Below are positions 38,481 through 50,662 of a DNA stretch of 64,000 nt, one piece after another (positions within the stretch are counted from its first letter, which is position 1; every line of letters starts with the position of its first letter). Origin of the DNA: Enoplolaimus lenunculus (lineage: Eukaryota > Nematoda > Enoplea > Enoplida > Thoracostomopsidae). The stretch covers positions 1-64,000 of the forward strand of contig JASANG010002749.1 in assembly GCA_030248215.1 (NCBI GenBank), read 5' to 3'. A model generated the notes under the pieces. That model saw only the letters and a program-made list of their open reading frames with translations, did no database searches and was not told the origin of the DNA. Made by a program: the position numbers and the translations under genes.

Positions 38481-38694
38481 CACACTGCAAAAATGGTGAG
38501 TCAAATTGGCTCTCTCCGAAATAGGTTCTACGGGACTTCACAAACTGAGTCAAATTCGACTCCGCCAGAGTCAAATTTGACTCACAGAGTAGCACGTTTA
38601 ACTCCTGGCGGAGTTGAGTTTGACTCAGTTTGTGTAGTACCGTAGAGCCTATTTCGGAGACAGTCAATTTGGACTCACCATTTTTTGCAGTGCA
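38481..38694. mobile_element. palindromic MITE family D
   Basis: CACACTGCAAAAATGGTGAG and GGACTCACCATTTTTTGCAG ends, GACTCCGCCAGAGTCAAATT arm. The minus-strand open frame over it is a by-product. Confidence 0.9.
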
Positions 38695-39057
38695 GTTGAA
38701 GTTATGTTGTTTGTAAGAGTTATCTTTGACCCCGCGAGTTGTGCGATTTGGTCGGCCTTAATAATATTTTCTATGTGTGTATATACTTACTTTTGAAGTT
38801 TTTGCTCTTTTTTTGTAAAAATAAGTAATATTTCTAGTGTAATTTCGTATTTTTTGGTTTATTTTAAGCCGCTATAGTTCTATGTTTTGCTTATGTAGAC
38901 TTTTCGAACTTTGTTTGCTTGATTAATGTTTAGGACAGGCCAGCCATGGATACAAAGCATGAAATTCAGGTTTGGTTCAAGCGAATGTCAACTGTGTTCG
39001 TGAACTGTTCTGCTTTTAATAGTCGATTTGTTGTATCTGCCTCTGTTCGTTGAGCCC

Positions 39058-39689
39058 TACACACAAAATGATTTGTCTTATATTCAAGAAATATTCTCTG
39101 AAATTTACGACAATTATGTCTTAATACCAGCTCCAGGAATATATGTTTCCAATTCAAAATTTTATTTCTTAAATTTATCAGAAATATGGGTCTGAATTTT
39201 TTTTGCCTTAAAAGTGTGAAATTTAAGAGTGTGCTTCACGAACAATTCACACAAATATTTCTGAAATATAAGATTAATATGTCTTAAATACAAGACAAAA
39301 ATTGGCCAAGGAAACCGACTCTAAAATTGATGGCTAAAGCTCAAATCAAATATATACGTGGGTTTTTTGGCAGCCTGACCTCAGCCCGAAATATCTTTGA
39401 AATTTGATTATTTATATTCACGCTTAAGAATATGAACGCAGCAAGTATTATGCATACATTAAAACCAGAAATTAATTCTTGAATATAAGACAACTATTTC
39501 TTGAAAGAAAGAAATTTATGTCTTATAAATTGGCAATAGCAATTTCTTAAATATAAGACATTTATGTTTTAACCATATCAGACACAAATGCTGAGCTGTT
39601 TAAAATGTCTGAACCACCAGAAATTTATGACTTGAAATATTTAAGAAACTGTGAGTTTTGCAATTTCAAGACAATTTATTTTGTGTGAT
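39058..39689. mobile_element. inverted-repeat element, family O (TAAGACA-rich)
   Basis: TACACACAAAATGATTTGTC and GACAATTTATTTTGTGTGA ends. The interior is saturated with AAATATAAGACA and TGTCTTA words on both strands. A truncated relative is at 59378. Confidence 0.75.
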
Positions 39690-39696
39690 ATTTACA

Positions 39697-39812
39697 GGTG
39701 CAAGTTTTTGCAGCGAAAACTCAGCTGCAAGTTTTGTTTATAACTCATTGATTAAAGGTGCAGCTGCAAGCTTTCAAAGCAAAACCTTGCACGTCTGAGT
39801 GTAGTATTAATC
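39697..39812. mobile_element. family A MITE, deleted copy
   Basis: GTGCAAGTTTTTGCAGCGAA and CAAAACCTTGCACGTCTGAG; most of the interior is gone. Confidence 0.6.
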
Positions 39813-40026
39813 AAAAGGTACAAAGTTAAACGCAATAATAGGCAATGAGGTCAAGTCCTTGTTATGGTCTTTTAATCCTGTGATAAAATTTTAAAATTCG
39901 ATCAATTTTAGAATATACCAATTTTTTGTTAGACGTAAAATTTTTTAAAATTTTCAGCATCTTTCATTTGAACATTCCAGTTTTTCATTTTCCCGTAAAT
40001 ATTGAGTATACAAACTTTAACTTTAG

Positions 40027-40278
40027 TGCTTAAAAATTGCGTTTGTTGGAATTCCTTTAAGGAATTCATCGGATACGCCAGAGCAACAACAGCGGCAACA
40101 GCAGAAACAACAACAACATCAACTCCAATATCAAAAACAAACGCAATCACAACAAAAACAACGAAGTAAAACGCATTGGAAGCAACTTCGACCGCTGCCA
40201 TTATCGTCTTATAAACGTTTACCGACTCTGTATCAGTATCATCGCGAAATATCTAGCTTTGATCGCGCGTTACCCTAA
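40027..40278 (+). CDS. candidate alternative last exon: Gln-rich tail
   Basis: A taactttag acceptor opens an 83-codon frame in the phase needed after exon 29, ending in TAA. It reads CLKIAFVGIPLRNSSDTPE, then a Gln-rich stretch of about 28 residues encoded by mixed CAA/CAG, then a basic Tyr-containing end (SSFDRALP). Mixed codons argue for constraint or an old repeat rather than a fresh microsatellite. There is no homology I recognise. It competes with 42271-42459 as the C-terminus. Confidence 0.3.
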   Translation, partial: CLKIAFVGIPLRNSSDTPEQQQRQQQKQQQHQLQYQKQTQSQQKQRSKTHWKQLRPLPLSSYKRLPTLYQYHREISSFDRALP

Positions 40279-40345
40279 AACCTGTAAAACTTTTTTGTTT
40301 GAATTTGTTTAATTCATTACAAAAAAGTGACAGATTATGCTTTAT

Positions 40346-40619
40346 GTACGATTCACACGTGCACGTTTTTGCTGCAAGAATTTGCAGCTGCAAATTACAC
40401 GCTGAACTTGCATTTTTTCATCAGGCAATGAGAAAGCGGATGCAATAAATTCATTGAACTTGCATGGTTATTCACATATGTGAACTAAATTCCTAGCTAT
40501 GATTTTTAACGAATTTACTTGCAGCTGCAAGTTTTTCGAACGGGATTTTGGACAAAACTTGCAAGTGCAAGTTGCAGCTGTAAGTTCTTGCAGCAAAAAC
40601 TGGCACGTGTGAATAGGGC
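40346..40619. mobile_element. MITE family A, complete
   Basis: GATTCACACGTGCACGTTTT and GGCACGTGTGAATAGGGC ends, flanked by TTTA on both sides (a 4-bp duplication). Interior nearly the same as 8772 and 16113. Confidence 0.87.
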
Positions 40620-41575
40620 TTTATCCAAATTGTGTTGATTAAAAATACGACTTTTTACGTTTTCAATATTTTATTTTGGTTTTTCTGTCGAATCGGATGA
40701 GACAAAAGCGTTTATATGACTGCCACAATAGCGTTTTGACAAACACTAAAAAGCGTTTTGCTAAACAATCAATCTTACAGTTTCTTCGCTTTACAAAACA
40801 ACGTCCTGACCGATTCTTTCTGAAACGTTTAAAATAGCGTTTCATTTTTGACACGATACCTTTATCTAAAAAACTTGCAAAAAAGTAATTTGTAGTATTT
40901 TAGCATTTATACATTTCGTATATTTTGTAAAAATGTATATTTTTATTATTATTCAATGATTATATGAATTACTATTTTTAAGCATCAAATATTTTATATT
41001 TGCTTTTCGATGTGGCCGTCAAAGCTTCAATTGTGAATTAACCATTAATTCAAGCTGGGTAATTAACGAATAAACTGCTCAAACATATCAGCGTCGTAGT
41101 CAAAATTTCATTTGGAAACATCTCAAATTATTATTCTGCTCTAGAATTCAGCAGGTTAATATACTAAACTCTGTAAAAGTGCACTTGTTTAGTGTCTATT
41201 TTCGGGACGTGCCACGCGATATATCCCTTTATTCGTTTCGTTGTAGACGATCCTTAAAAAGTTGTCCAAATTTGTCGTTCATGTATTTGCAAATTTAACT
41301 CGTCCAATCGTTCAAGTGATTCCTTCAAAGGTGTATCGTAAGATCGTGCTGTCTATATTAGCAATTGATTTCATAGGCAAAAAGACGTCGTTTGAAGCTA
41401 GGAAGTTGACCCGAACTATCCATAATCAGCTAAGGCCTGTTTATATGAAGTTTAAGCTGTTGGTTTGAGCAGAAAAGTTGCTAAATTTAGCTTGAAAATG
41501 TATTGTTGTGTTTTAATTGTGCATAAATTGACCAGTGTTTTCGGGTTTTCTGTGATACACTAACACTGTTCAACA
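40620..41575. other. intron or intergenic segment, nothing firm
   Basis: No repeat end, splice-supported exon or RNA gene recognised. Small open frames (40663-40854 minus; 41262-41468 plus) carry no motif. Confidence 0.4.
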
Positions 41576-41578
41576 ACT

Positions 41579-41682
41579 GTACACTGCAAAAAATAGTGAG
41601 TCAAACTGACTCCGTCCGAAATAGGATCTACGGGACTACACAAACTGAGTCAAATTCGACTCACTGAGTCGCACGTTTGTCT
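41579..41682. mobile_element. family D MITE, truncated
   Basis: TACACTGCAAAAAATAGTG start; it stops after the central CGCACGTTTGTCTC where a second copy begins. Confidence 0.8.
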
Positions 41683-41887
41683 CTACACTGCAAATAATGG
41701 TGACTCAAATTGACGCTCTCCGAAATAGGCTCTACGCGACTGCACAAACTTAGTCAAAATTTGACTCCTCCTGAGTCATATTCGATTCTGTTTGACTCTC
41801 GCGGTGTCGAATTTTGACTCAGTTTATGTAGTTCCGTGGAGCCCATTTCGGATAGAGTCAATTTGACTAACCATTTTTTGCAGTGTA
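41683..41887. mobile_element. family D MITE inserted next to or in another copy
   Basis: TACACTGCAAATAATGGTG to ACCATTTTTTGCAGTGTA. Head-to-tail with the truncated copy at 41579, consistent with insertion into it followed by loss of its right half. Confidence 0.82.
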
Positions 41888-42270
41888 GTTATTCTTAGGT
41901 CTGTTGCTTGTTGAACCAAATCAAATACAGAACTTTCACAGACAGTTACTATCAAATGGTTATAAATTAGTAATGCGAATGAGAGAAATTACTTTAGAAG
42001 ACAATTAATTGTAGTACAATAATGTCTAAAAATACACTCTGGTTGCTGTAAATGAATCACAATACTTTATTGCAATAAGTCGGAATATCAAACGTTTTAG
42101 GGAACTGATGCAATCCAAAATACACTCCGTATTTAATAAGAATTGACAAAATTTTTTACTGATCTGCGTTGTGTTTAACCAACCTTTTTGACATCCATTA
42201 TATTTTAGAACAGCATTTTACTTCCACAACTGCTGTTAAATTTATAATACATATTTGCGTAATATTTCAG

Positions 42271-42459
42271 TATGCAGCGACAGCACCAAATCGTATCGGA
42301 CAGCGACCAATCGGTTCCGGTTCCGATTTTGAATTCCGAGCTGTATCCGGTGGAAACGACATCTACGGAACGGAACAGAGGCATCGATTCCATCGAAGAT
42401 ATTGGAGGGCAAAGCTAGGCGCAGGACAGGACAAGGAAGTGGGTGGAGGCGTTTTATGA
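42271..42459 (+). CDS. candidate last exon of the collagen
   Basis: After an aatatttcag acceptor the phase-0 frame runs 62 codons (YAATAPNRIGQRPIGSGSD ... GGGVL) to a stop. The frame shifted by one base (M at 42272) is also open for 48 codons, looks more protein-like (SDSDQSVPVPILNSELYP, Asp/Ser-rich end), and stops at 42418. It would need a phase change from an unseen exon. Which frame is used cannot be settled here. Confidence 0.35.
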   Translation, partial: YAATAPNRIGQRPIGSGSDFEFRAVSGGNDIYGTEQRHRFHRRYWRAKLGAGQDKEVGGGVL

Positions 42460-43038
42460 TATCCATACACAACAACACGGCGTAAAGTTTTGAATCCTAC
42501 CCTGAGGTCACATTTCTTGTGGATTATGGAAGAATTTTTCACCACGCATCCCTGGAAAAAGGCGACCGCCATTACGATAACCAACATCTTTAGGGATCGA
42601 GGTACAACCGACTTTTGTATGCTTTGGCTGGGATCCGCCTATGATGGAATATACCAAATCCATGAGGAGACAAGAAGTTTCCACAGACATTCTAACGTTT
42701 TTGCTACCGGCTAACAGGGAGACAGTATCGTTGGTTTTTATAGAACCCTAGAGCCAGTCAGAAATGATTGGCTGTGGTAAATTTACCACACAGGTGCCCA
42801 TTCATTGAAGGCTACTGTATTGTATCGAATGTGATTTTACAGCGTATTAATTTTGGGCGTATTTTTTGTAATGTATGTTGAAATTTTGGCTTTTTTTCTG
42901 TATAATCGTGGTACCCGCTTGATTCAGTTGGGGTCCTGGAAGCTGTTATTTTGTATCAAAATATTCTGGTTTACCTGTATGGCTCCAGATCGGTTAAATT
43001 ATCTTTATTTCGTTATATCTTAGGCTCATATTAATCAT
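42460..43038 (+). other. possible 3' untranslated region of the collagen
   Basis: Non-repetitive sequence downstream of the candidate last exon. A 74-codon open frame at 42490-42714 has no recognisable domain. No clear AATAAA is close by. Confidence 0.3.
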
Positions 43039-43462
43039 GGCCAATGTTACTTTTAGGGGCGTAACCAGTAGATTAAGCGTATTTCTAAGCCTATGTCTAA
43101 GCCTAAGCTTAACCATTTCTCACATGAATATTTTCTATTTCCCCTGAGACCTACTTTTATGCTAGGATTCGAACTCCAGTGATTGGGGTGGGAGGCGTAT
43201 ACCATCACCACTCAGTTATAGGAGCTTGACGCTCGAGCCCGAGGGGGCTCTCACGTCTTATGGTGATTTAGTACTATGTTATACGTGTTGCAATTGTTAA
43301 ACACGGAGCGATATATACTATTTAACGTATATACCCTGCGCTGAGTTGCCTACAGGCAACTCAATGTGAGAAGGGGTTAAGCAAAAAATGTAATCTAGAA
43401 TCTAAACCAACTCTTATATGGACCCTCCACAAAACTGGACGCCTTTTAATGTAATACGGGCC
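43039..43462. mobile_element. family G MITE split by element E
   Basis: Left GGCCAATGTTACTTTTAGGG, right CCTTTTAATGTAATACGGGC. The GCCTAAGC core is interrupted at TTAA by the element at 43113-43376. Confidence 0.85.
43113..43376. mobile_element. element E: TTAA-flanked, carries an internal tRNA(Gly)-like sequence
   Basis: TTAA at 43109-43112 and 43377-43380. Ends CCATTTCTCACATGAATATT and CAACTCAATGTGAGAAGGGG. On the reverse strand: TGAGTGGTGATGGTATACGC, then CTCCCACCCC at the anticodon position, then B box GGAGTTCGAATCC. It resembles tRNA-Gly, but as the middle of a terminal-inverted-repeat element, not a SINE head. Confidence 0.85.
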
Positions 43463-43760
43463 AAGGATTAGGTAAGTTGTCCTAGAACCAATCAAAATTT
43501 GTTTTATCGCCTTTGTAGAAATTTTAGCCGGTCATAGATTCCCGTTCCCTGCGATATTACCGTTGGCTCAGTTGGAACATTTCATGAAGTCGTAAGCCGT
43601 TTTTTGTTTGAATTGAAACCATATTTATTGCATTGTTTTACTGTGCTTTATTCTTATGCCACCTGGTTTACATATCTTCGTGTATTACAACATATAATTG
43701 GTGAGTAGGTACGGATCACAAATTTCAAGCTGTAGTCACACCTCTGCATTGCGTAACATG

Positions 43761-44131
43761 ATCTACGACAATTCGTCGCCCGAATACTTGTAGCCCAACA
43801 GTGTTCTAAAGTCTATGGGCCAATGTAAAGAACAGGGGTGGACAGTATTATAAGCATATTCCTAAGCCTAAGCGTAAGAAAGAGCATAGACCTAAGCCTT
43901 AGACTAAGCCAAGCAAAAAATTGTCTAAAGCTTAAGCTTACTCTATTGCAGTCTCACAGAAAAACGGTCCGCCTATGATCTTTACATGAGCGAATCTATG
44001 AATAAACGTAATCATAGTCCTAAGGGTAATCCTAAGCATAATGATGGGCGAAAAATTGTCAAATCGATGAAATTTTGAATTACAAGTTATTGGTCGACGA
44101 ATTGTCAAGCGACTAAATTGTCGAGATAATG
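43761..44131. mobile_element. family C MITE split by a family M MITE
   Basis: TCTACGACAATTCGTCGCCC at the left; GGTCGACGAATTGTCAAGCG near the right. Interrupted at 43818-43992. Confidence 0.8.
43818..43992. mobile_element. family M MITE nested in family C
   Basis: Flanks AGTCTATG and AATCTATG (8 bp, one mismatch). Ends GGCCAATGTAAAGAACAGGG and CTATGATCTTTACATGAGCG. It dates family M activity after this family C insertion. Confidence 0.88.
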
Positions 44132-44134
44132 CAC

Positions 44135-44700
44135 ATGTCACACAGGTTTGCAAACAAGTTTACATGCAAAAATTGATGCAGCTGATAATTCTGTTTATTG
44201 TATAATAGCAGATATATCCGGTCAATAGAAATCCTAAACAAACGCAATTTAATACCAAAAATATTGGCTGTTTCCGTTACCGAAATACCTAAAAATTCCG
44301 TATTTTCTGCTCATACATCATTTTTGAAGTATTATTTTTAAGATTCTTGTTACTTTTACTATCTTACGTTTCTGAACATTTTGCTTCTAACAAATTTAAC
44401 CTTAAACCTAAGCTTAGGCCACGGATGGTCTTAAAATTTCGAAAATAAACTGTAAAATTGCGTATAAAATCACCCATTTAATGTTTCTTTGCTCGATACA
44501 ATATTAATACTGCCATTTTGTGAATTGTTGTTCTGGTCTTGAATGTTTTGATTTATCTCAATTTTTTCTATGCTTTATTTTACACTTATTATTATTATTA
44601 TTACTTATATGCTATTATTATTAATGTGCTATTATTTTATAGTACCTAGTAAATTAACATCGTTTTTTTGTAATATGAGTTGCACTGATCACCATTCGCC
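44135..44700. other. no feature recognised
   Basis: A/T-rich sequence with ATT/TTA runs (44587-44640). No exon or repeat boundary supported. Confidence 0.4.
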
Positions 44701-44789
44701 AGCTATAGTAACGGATTATGTCTCAGCAGGAAGGACCGAAGGACTGCGCTTGCTGCACGGCTCCGGCAAAAAATCACCCAGCTAATGCA

Positions 44790-45290
44790 ATACCTCGAAG
44801 CCGTCTCCACCTACCCAAAGAAATCATAGGCTCTAAACTCTCCTCACTACCCCGGCCCACTCAGCGAAAGGCTCGAAGCTGCCCTGTCTATCCCGGTCGA
44901 CCCAATGAAAACGTAGGTTGAATCCTGTCTCGACCAACTAAGGGAAAACATAGGCTTGAAGCTGTCCTGACTGTCCGGCCGGCCCAGGGAAACATAGTTC
45001 GACGCTGTGACAATTGCCCCACCGAAAACAACGTCTCGATGCTGTCCCGGACGACCAGACAAAAACGTAGGTCGATGCTGTTTCTAGCGACCCAACAAAA
45101 ACAGAGGCTTCAAGCTGTTCCGGCTAATCCAGCGAAGACATAGGCTCGAAGCTGTTTTGACAGTTCCGCTCGACTCAGCAAAAAACAGGATCGACTTCGT
45201 TACGACTGCCCGTCCGACCCAGCAAAACAGACTAGAAGCTGTCCCTCCGTCCTAGCAAAAAGATATAGGTGCAGGAGTGTTTGCCTATGC
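44790..45290. repeat. diverged tandem repeat of about 48 bp, roughly ten units
   Basis: Each unit has a version of ACCCAGCGAAAACATAGGCT, then CGAAGCTGTCCTGACTGTCC. CGAAGCTG or CGATGCTG words occur near 44874, 44956, 45037, 45074 and 45150. Copies differ widely in sequence and slightly in length, so the array is old. Richer in G/C than its surroundings. Short open frames in it do not span units consistently. Confidence 0.75.
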
Positions 45291-45751
45291 ACTTCGTCAT
45301 GTTGCTATCCCGCGGGAAATCGGGACCTCCCTCAGAGTAACATTGGCCAGATCTTTCATAAGTCGTTGACTTGTTATACTGCTGCTTAGTGCGGTAATCT
45401 TTAAGTTGCACCAGTTATATACAAATTCAGCGAAATACATAACCAACAAACCCCATAGTGCAAACGGACAGTAACAACTGATGCGGTTAGTGGTCAAAAC
45501 AACGGAAACGGAAAACGGATATTGAAGTATAAAAGTTTCACTGATTTTTTTTGTCAAAATGCCTTTTAACTTTCGAACTAGCAAATGGTTAGCTTTGAAA
45601 TTTGAGATATTTTTTGCATTTGATTCGATCATTTGCTATGCAAGATTTTGAGCATAAATGTCGTTAAGTAAACAAATTCCCACCTAAGAATAATATCTCC
45701 ACAACCCATCTGAACTAGGTTGAACCACCGTCCTGCTGCATACAATTTACG

Positions 45752-45936
45752 GGCCATGTTACTTTAAGGGGCGTCCAGGTTTTTGGTGGGTCTACAAAAG
45801 AGTAGGTTCAGATTCTAGATTACATTTTTTTGCTTACGCTTAGGCTTAGGAACTCATTTTTGCAACGCTCAGGCTTAAGCTAAGGCTTAGGAATGCGCTT
45901 AATCAACTGTTACGCCCCTTAAAGTAACATTGACCC
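45752..45936. mobile_element. family G MITE, 8-bp TSD
   Basis: Flanks AATTTACG and AATTTACC. Ends GGCCATGTTACTTTAAGGGG and CCCCTTAAAGTAACATTGAC. Core TTACGCTTAGGCTTAGG. Confidence 0.9.
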
Positions 45937-46339
45937 AATTTACCATCTCTGGGTAAGAAAATATAAATTTAAATTTTTACTACAAAGTATACACTCAAAT
46001 TATAAATCATTCTAACAAAATGATAACCTGCGTCCATGCTACGACTAAACACGTAGTGAATACGTACATACGGTTTGAAGCTGTTTAAATCCTCAAATAT
46101 TAAACATTGAACCTACGTGTTTATGCCGCACGCGACAGCAACGAAGCGCAAGATTGACAAATAACATGGACTCAGTTAACTAACCAGAATCATCTATAAG
46201 CAATAAATGGTGAACTCAAGCACTAAACAACAAATTAACCAGTCAAAAGCATAAACACAGTGCCAGGCTACCAAAATGCACGCAATAATACAAAAGACGA
46301 TGGATTAAAAGATTTTACTTTACTAATATCTCAGCGTCA

Positions 46340-46519
46340 TCCCATGTAAAGATCAGGGCGGAACGTTTTCCTGTGGGACTAGAAACGAGTAAGCTTAAGC
46401 TTTAGACTATTTTTTGTTTGGCTTAGACTTCGACTTAGGAATATGCTCGTTCTTACGCTTCAGGCTTAGGCTTATAATATGCTTGTAATACTGTTCCGCC
46501 CCTGATCGTTACACTGGCC
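46340..46519. mobile_element. family M MITE, clean target duplication
   Basis: TCAGCGTCA at 46331-46339 and 46520-46528. Ends CCCATGTAAAGATCAGGG and CCCCTGATCGTTACACTGGC. Short TTAGGC core. Confidence 0.9.
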
Positions 46520-46730
46520 TCAGCGTCAATGCCAAAATACGAGTTCAGACGTAGTCGGCGAATTTTATATTAATAAAACATGGTCCGCATTCAAATAGTA
46601 AAATACCGAAAAATAAGCGTAAAATTATGCACAATAAAACTTCAAAGAATAAGAAAAATTCGATGGCTCTCTGACAAAACACTACATCTACAGCCACGGT
46701 TGCAAGCGAGTAAACGTAAATGAAACCATT

Positions 46731-46736
46731 TTTATT
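46731..46736 (-). promoter_or_regulatory. likely polyadenylation signal of the acyl carrier protein gene
   Basis: TTTATT on the plus strand reads AATAAA on the minus strand, about 80 bases past the stop codon at 46815. Confidence 0.45.
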
Positions 46737-46814
46737 CTGACTGTGGTCAGGTCGCACATACGCAACCACAGCTAAAAATTATGAAAAAATACAAAACGAA
46801 ACGAATACATAAAT

Positions 46815-48306
<1,492 letters not shown>

Positions 48307-48768
48307 CTGAAAAATATAAAAATGAACCAACTTGTGTTAATCAGCGGTTAAGCTATTTTGAAAAGTTTTCGTTTCATTAAAGAATGATTTCAATCGCGCA
48401 AAATAACGAGTGATAAGAATTACTGTCAGGTCCCGTGTATTATTAGGTAAAAAGTTACGAACCGTTTTGCACTTTGTGAGTTTTAAAAGAGCAAAGACCC
48501 AAATTGATAATTGATTTTCGAATGTATTACCATAAAACAGCAATGTCTGGATTTTAAAATTTCAACTTGATGCCTTTTATCTTTGAATGAAAATTGTGCT
48601 TCTTAGAAAGAAAAACTAATCAAAAAACTGTGGTACGGCATGCGGCAGCAAGTATAATTAAAAACATTATTAAATTGACCTGTACGTGCATACAGCATAG
48701 TATATGGAACAGTAAGAAACTTGCATGCATACGCGTTCAAATATAGCACTAGAGAAAATTGTAATACC

Positions 48769-48842
48769 GGGACCACGGTGTAATGGATAGGGCGCTTGAT
48801 ACGCAAGCGAGAGGTTAAAAGTTCAATCCTCCGCGTGTTCAT
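48769..48842 (+). repeat. tRNA-like sequence (SINE head or tRNA pseudogene)
   Basis: GACCACGGTGTAATGGATAG resembles an A-box D arm and AAAAGTTCAATCC a B box. The anticodon arm CGCTT-GATACGC-AAGCG lacks U33, so it is not a normal tRNA. Closest in style to tRNA-Arg. Confidence 0.6.
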
Positions 48843-49487
48843 AAACTTCAATCTCCTGCATGTCAATTTATTTCGGCAAAATTCCGTAGAAAACCCAAGT
48901 ATATTCGCAGTCCTTCAAAGGAAGGGGTCGTCCCGGCCGTACAGTTCTGACAATAGTTGTGTTTATAATCAGTGTAGTAGATAAATAATTTGTACCTGTA
49001 ATTCCCTTAACCATCCAGAGCAATTTGATTGAACACACGATGTTGATGATGGTGTGCAGCACAAGATAGTGCAAGGGACAATCTGCGGCATATGAGTGAA
49101 CCTGCAGACGCGCAGTGCATTGTACACTCGGTACCCATATATAGCACGAGTACTAGCCATTTGTAATTTAAGGTTTAACTTGTTAAACACCTTAAATTAT
49201 TGCGTGTTATTTTACCAGTGTACTACGCTGTTTATATATACTGCGTAGCAAATATGTAACGTTTATTGCGTGTTTACTTTTTTGCGTGTGTGCTATTCAT
49301 TCCGGTATTCCATCGTGCAATACAGTAAATCCCCATTTTCAAAGAGGTCGTCCCCTGACAGTCACGCATTTTTATGATCTCACACCGTAGTTGTAGGACC
49401 TTATGGTGCCATCGTGGTCACCAAGTAAAGTTGCGCGGTCTTATTGGCAATTTCAGTGTCATGCCAGTGCGAAAAATTCGAAACAAT

Positions 49488-49560
49488 TGAATACAGCTGG
49501 ATTCCAACCAGCGTGGTTTGCTAACCGGGACATCACTGATTCCAACTGAGCTATTGCAGC
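49488..49560 (-). repeat. tRNA-like sequence
   Basis: Minus strand AATAGCTCAGTTGGAATCAG is a clear A-box region, and GGTTGGAATCC is at the B-box position. Diverged anticodon arm. Confidence 0.5.
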
Positions 49561-49857
49561 ACTGCTTCAACTGCTTATGCTAGCTTCATATATAAGTTAC
49601 TTTACTAGTGTTACGCGTTGACCTTATTGAATCGTGCAACACCGGAGGTAAAAAGTTAACGATTTTCTATGTTGAAGCCAAATCGCAACTTGAACAAAGT
49701 CAGCTCTCAATGTTGCGCATATAACGACAAAAGAAGCAATAAAAAGTTGTTACAATTTCTGAATCTAAAATTTAACTTCAATGTCGTAATATTCTGCCAG
49801 TATACTCTTCAAGTGGTCAGTCCAGTGTTCCTGCAGCTGAAAATGAGGGGTGTTCCT

Positions 49858-50150
49858 GTGAGATTATGATCCCATGACCGACAGATTCCCGGTCCAGTGC
49901 GCTGCCACTGACCCACATCGCATCACGATCAGCTGCCGAGCTTTCAGGTTTTTATGCCTTATAAGAACCTTAATATTTTACACATGCATCTTGATCCTTC
50001 CATGGTTTTGCTACTGATATATATGAAGGCACTACGTGCATATACATCAGAGCTTTTACCGATGTGTAGCATCAGCATGTATTTTATTTGGCCTCCATGT
50101 ATCCGCGTGGTATACATGATTATTTCGCTATGAGGTGGGTGTAAGCATGT
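49858..50150 (-). repeat. tRNA-related composite repeat, copy 1
   Basis: Shares with 51890-52145 the tRNA-like part (CCGACAGATT, GTCCAGTGCGCT) and the following body (TTATAAGAACCT, ATGCATCTTG, TATGAAGGCACTAC). Both copies are tens of percent diverged. Confidence 0.6.
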
Positions 50151-50464
50151 GAGACATGATTGTCCTGGTGCATATGCAATATATGCAACATTGTATAGTA
50201 TGCTTGCCGGCAGCATACGGTCGACATATAGTCGACGATAGAAGCAGTTGGAAGGCGGGTTGCGCAGCGCAGTAGTAACAGCTGGTATTTCTGGCATCCG
50301 GTCGCACTCTAGACAATATATAATACATCCATCAATCAGAATGTATCTGTATCGAAATTTTAACGAATTTTTATTGAAAAGCCACTAGCTACATAATTAG
50401 CTTTATTGTGAAGACAGGCCCTAAAGTGTGCTATAGAGAAACTTCTAGCAAGATTTGTCTTTAG

Positions 50465-50662
50465 AAAGGGTGTTATTGGCTTATTACAGCACGGTGTTCG
50501 AGATACTGTTGTTGCAGCAATGAAAATCTAATCCAAATAGCAGCACAATATGCCGAGGAGCATCAGGATTGTGAGGAAGCATTGCCGGACCTCTTGTGTT
50601 TCACTGAACCAGTGCCGTTTATTGAAATTTCCCTTACAGTGGAAACCGGTTCAATTGTTTAA
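50465..50662 (+). pseudogene. open stretch of unknown origin, possibly a decayed exon
   Basis: After a tctttag, 65 codons are open to a TAA. The second half is compositionally protein-like (AEEHQDCEEALPDLLCF, then PVPFIEISLTVETGSIV). No family recognised. No ATG and no neighbouring exons, so it may be chance or a remnant. Confidence 0.2.

Noticed and set aside
38945-38980. A 36-bp micro-exon (DRPAMDTKHEIQ) between exon 29 and the candidate last exons
   Set aside because: Phase fits but the donor (gtttgg) is poor and nothing else supports it.
42490-42714. Separate 74-codon gene after the collagen
   Set aside because: No domain, no splice support; more likely untranslated sequence.
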